Shown here piece by piece: positions 6,016 through 6,658 of a stretch of 6,658 nucleotides of DNA (its first letter is position 1; every line of letters starts with the position of its first letter). The notes under the pieces are model-generated. The model made no database searches and was not told where the DNA came from. It saw nothing but the letters and a program-made list of their open reading frames with translations. Source of the DNA: Gammaproteobacteria bacterium (GTDB taxonomy: Bacteria > Pseudomonadota > Gammaproteobacteria > JAABTG01); the NCBI GenBank assembly GCA_030066245.1, contig JASJBY010000309.1, positions 1 through 6,658 of the forward strand, given 5' to 3'. The translations under genes were made by a program, and so were the position numbers.

Positions 6016-6082
6016 CCGATGCTTTTGCAGCGATGTCGGCTCGGCACATGAGGCTGCGTTGAGACCCTTGACGCCGCTTGCC

Positions 6083-6454
6083 ATGAGCCGCAAGGCTCGC
6101 AACGCACAGATCGTCAGCCTGACGGCTTTTTTCGGTCTGCTCCTGCTTCTTATGGGCTGGTATGCCTGGCTCGCTCCGTCACGGCTGTTCCCGGTGTCTC
6201 TGGTTCTGTTGGTGATGGTGACTCCGCTGCTGTTACCCCTGCGGGGCCTGCTGCACGGGAAGCCCTACACGTATGCGTGGACCAGCCTCCTGGCATTAGT
6301 CTACTTTGCCCATGGCGTGGTTGAAGCCTACGTAAACCCAGCCGAGAGGCTGTACGCCGCGGCGGAGATCCTGCTTGCTCTCATCCTGTTTCTGGCAGCC
6401 GTTCTATATGCACGTTGGCGCAGCCAGGAACTCAAGCAGGACGAGGGCCCCTAG
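6083..6454 (+). CDS. DUF2069 family inner-membrane protein
   Basis: A 123-residue protein with four predicted membrane helices at about 10-30, 36-53, 64-83 and 91-110. The family pattern is clear: PLLLPLRGLLHGKPYTYAW (48-66), LVYFAHGVVEAYVNPAERL (72-90) and the C-terminal VLYARWRSQEL. DUF2069 proteins often follow wrbA in Gammaproteobacteria, but their function is not known. The start is uncertain. ATG at 6083 has no ribosome site, whereas an in-frame TTG at 6059 has GAGG at 6050-6053 at the ideal five-base spacing and would give a 131-residue protein beginning MRPLTPLAMSRK. I give the conservative ATG. The gap from the wrbA stop is 67 bp (43 bp for the TTG start). Confidence 0.88.
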   Translation: MSRKARNAQIVSLTAFFGLLLLLMGWYAWLAPSRLFPVSLVLLVMVTPLLLPLRGLLHGKPYTYAWTSLLALVYFAHGVVEAYVNPAERLYAAAEILLALILFLAAVLYARWRSQELKQDEGP

Positions 6455-6493
6455 CCCGGATTTCTCACCAGGCGGACCTCGGGTGGCAGATTA

Positions 6494-6510
6494 TGTTGAC
6501 AAACTCAACA
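6494..6510. repeat. Short perfect hairpin downstream of the DUF2069 gene
   Basis: TGTTGA and TCAACA are exact reverse complements around the 5-base loop CAAAC, 40 bp after the DUF2069 stop. It is AT-rich and lacks a following T-run. It may be a weak transcript-end structure or a regulator site for something beyond the window. Confidence 0.3.
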
Positions 6511-6573
6511 CATCGGCATCACCTAGCCGGCCTTGTTTTATGAACAGCCTGTCCTATTCGGTTCTTGGCCCAC

Positions 6574-6658
6574 TCTGGCTTTGCATCTTGACCGATCCTC
6601 CTTGAGACATAGCTACAGCTATGCCTCTGCGGACGATCGGCCAATCTGCTTTGCCAGA
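6574..6658. repeat. 85-bp imperfect palindrome at the right edge of the window
   Basis: The left arm (6574-6614) and right arm (6617-6658) are reverse complements over about 31 of 41 aligned positions, around the centre AC. The best-paired blocks are TCTGGC at both outer ends, CCGATC/GATCGG in the middle (6592-6597 and 6635-6640) and CATAGCT/AGCTATG flanking the centre. Internal mismatches include TTT facing TTT near the outer end. As RNA it would make a long hairpin with internal loops. The surrounding 6455-6573 holds no convincing gene. Candidates are a dispersed REP-like or MITE-like repeat, a structured RNA, or a large terminator-like element. The window ends exactly at the outer pair, so it may continue. 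Confidence 0.65.

Noticed and set aside
6012..6062. 16-codon frame starting GTGACC and overlapping the wrbA stop
   Set aside because: It is very short, has no protein-like features, and ends inside the likely DUF2069 translation start region, so the overlap is probably chance.
6574..6658. Integron attC site as an explanation of the terminal palindrome
   Set aside because: The GTTRRRY and RYYYAAC core sites are not present at the ends, and no integrase or cassette structure is visible.

Overview
The window looks like ordinary chromosome of a GC-rich gammaproteobacterium. The reasons are the bacterial-type (E. coli-like, 572 aa) prolyl-tRNA synthetase, the DUF4124 and DUF2069 proteins (families typical of Proteobacteria), a WrbA followed by a DUF2069 membrane protein (an arrangement known from Pseudomonas and relatives), and Shine-Dalgarno sites in front of most genes. 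A sulfur-oxidising or Chromatiales-like lineage is possible, because one lipoprotein resembles SoxXA-binding proteins, but this is inference. No phage genes, transposase, CRISPR array, tRNA or rRNA was seen.

Layout. Positions 1-163 (minus strand) hold the N-terminus of the acetolactate synthase large subunit, which runs off the left edge. A 355-bp divergent intergenic region (164-518) has several hairpins and a plausible sigma-70 promoter pointing right. A rightward cluster follows: a secreted DUF4124 protein (519-965), a MIF-like tautomerase (973-1317), proS (1331-3049) and a secreted lytic transglycosylase (3142-3744). The first three are tightly packed and probably one transcript; the transglycosylase lies 92 bp further on and may be part of it.

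A leftward group converges on this cluster. In transcription order it comprises a DUF4398/SoxXA-binding-like lipoprotein (4974-4330), a possible 48-aa protein (4252-4106) and an acylphosphatase (4082-3813). The stop codon of the 48-aa frame overlaps an alternative GTG start of the acylphosphatase.

A 438-bp region without a convincing gene (4975-5412) contains several short perfect hairpins and separates the lipoprotein from a rightward pair: wrbA (5413-6015) and a four-helix DUF2069 membrane protein (6083-6454). The last 204 bp have no gene and end in an 85-bp imperfect palindrome that stops exactly at the window edge.

Functionally the window mixes translation (ProS), branched-chain amino acid synthesis (IlvB), envelope work (transglycosylase, lipoprotein, DUF4124 and DUF2069 proteins) and redox or small-molecule housekeeping (WrbA, acylphosphatase, tautomerase). 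I found no clear new multi-gene system. The parts most worth a second look are the terminal palindrome, the hairpin-bearing gap before wrbA, the unrecognised 48-aa frame, and the tautomerase embedded upstream of proS.
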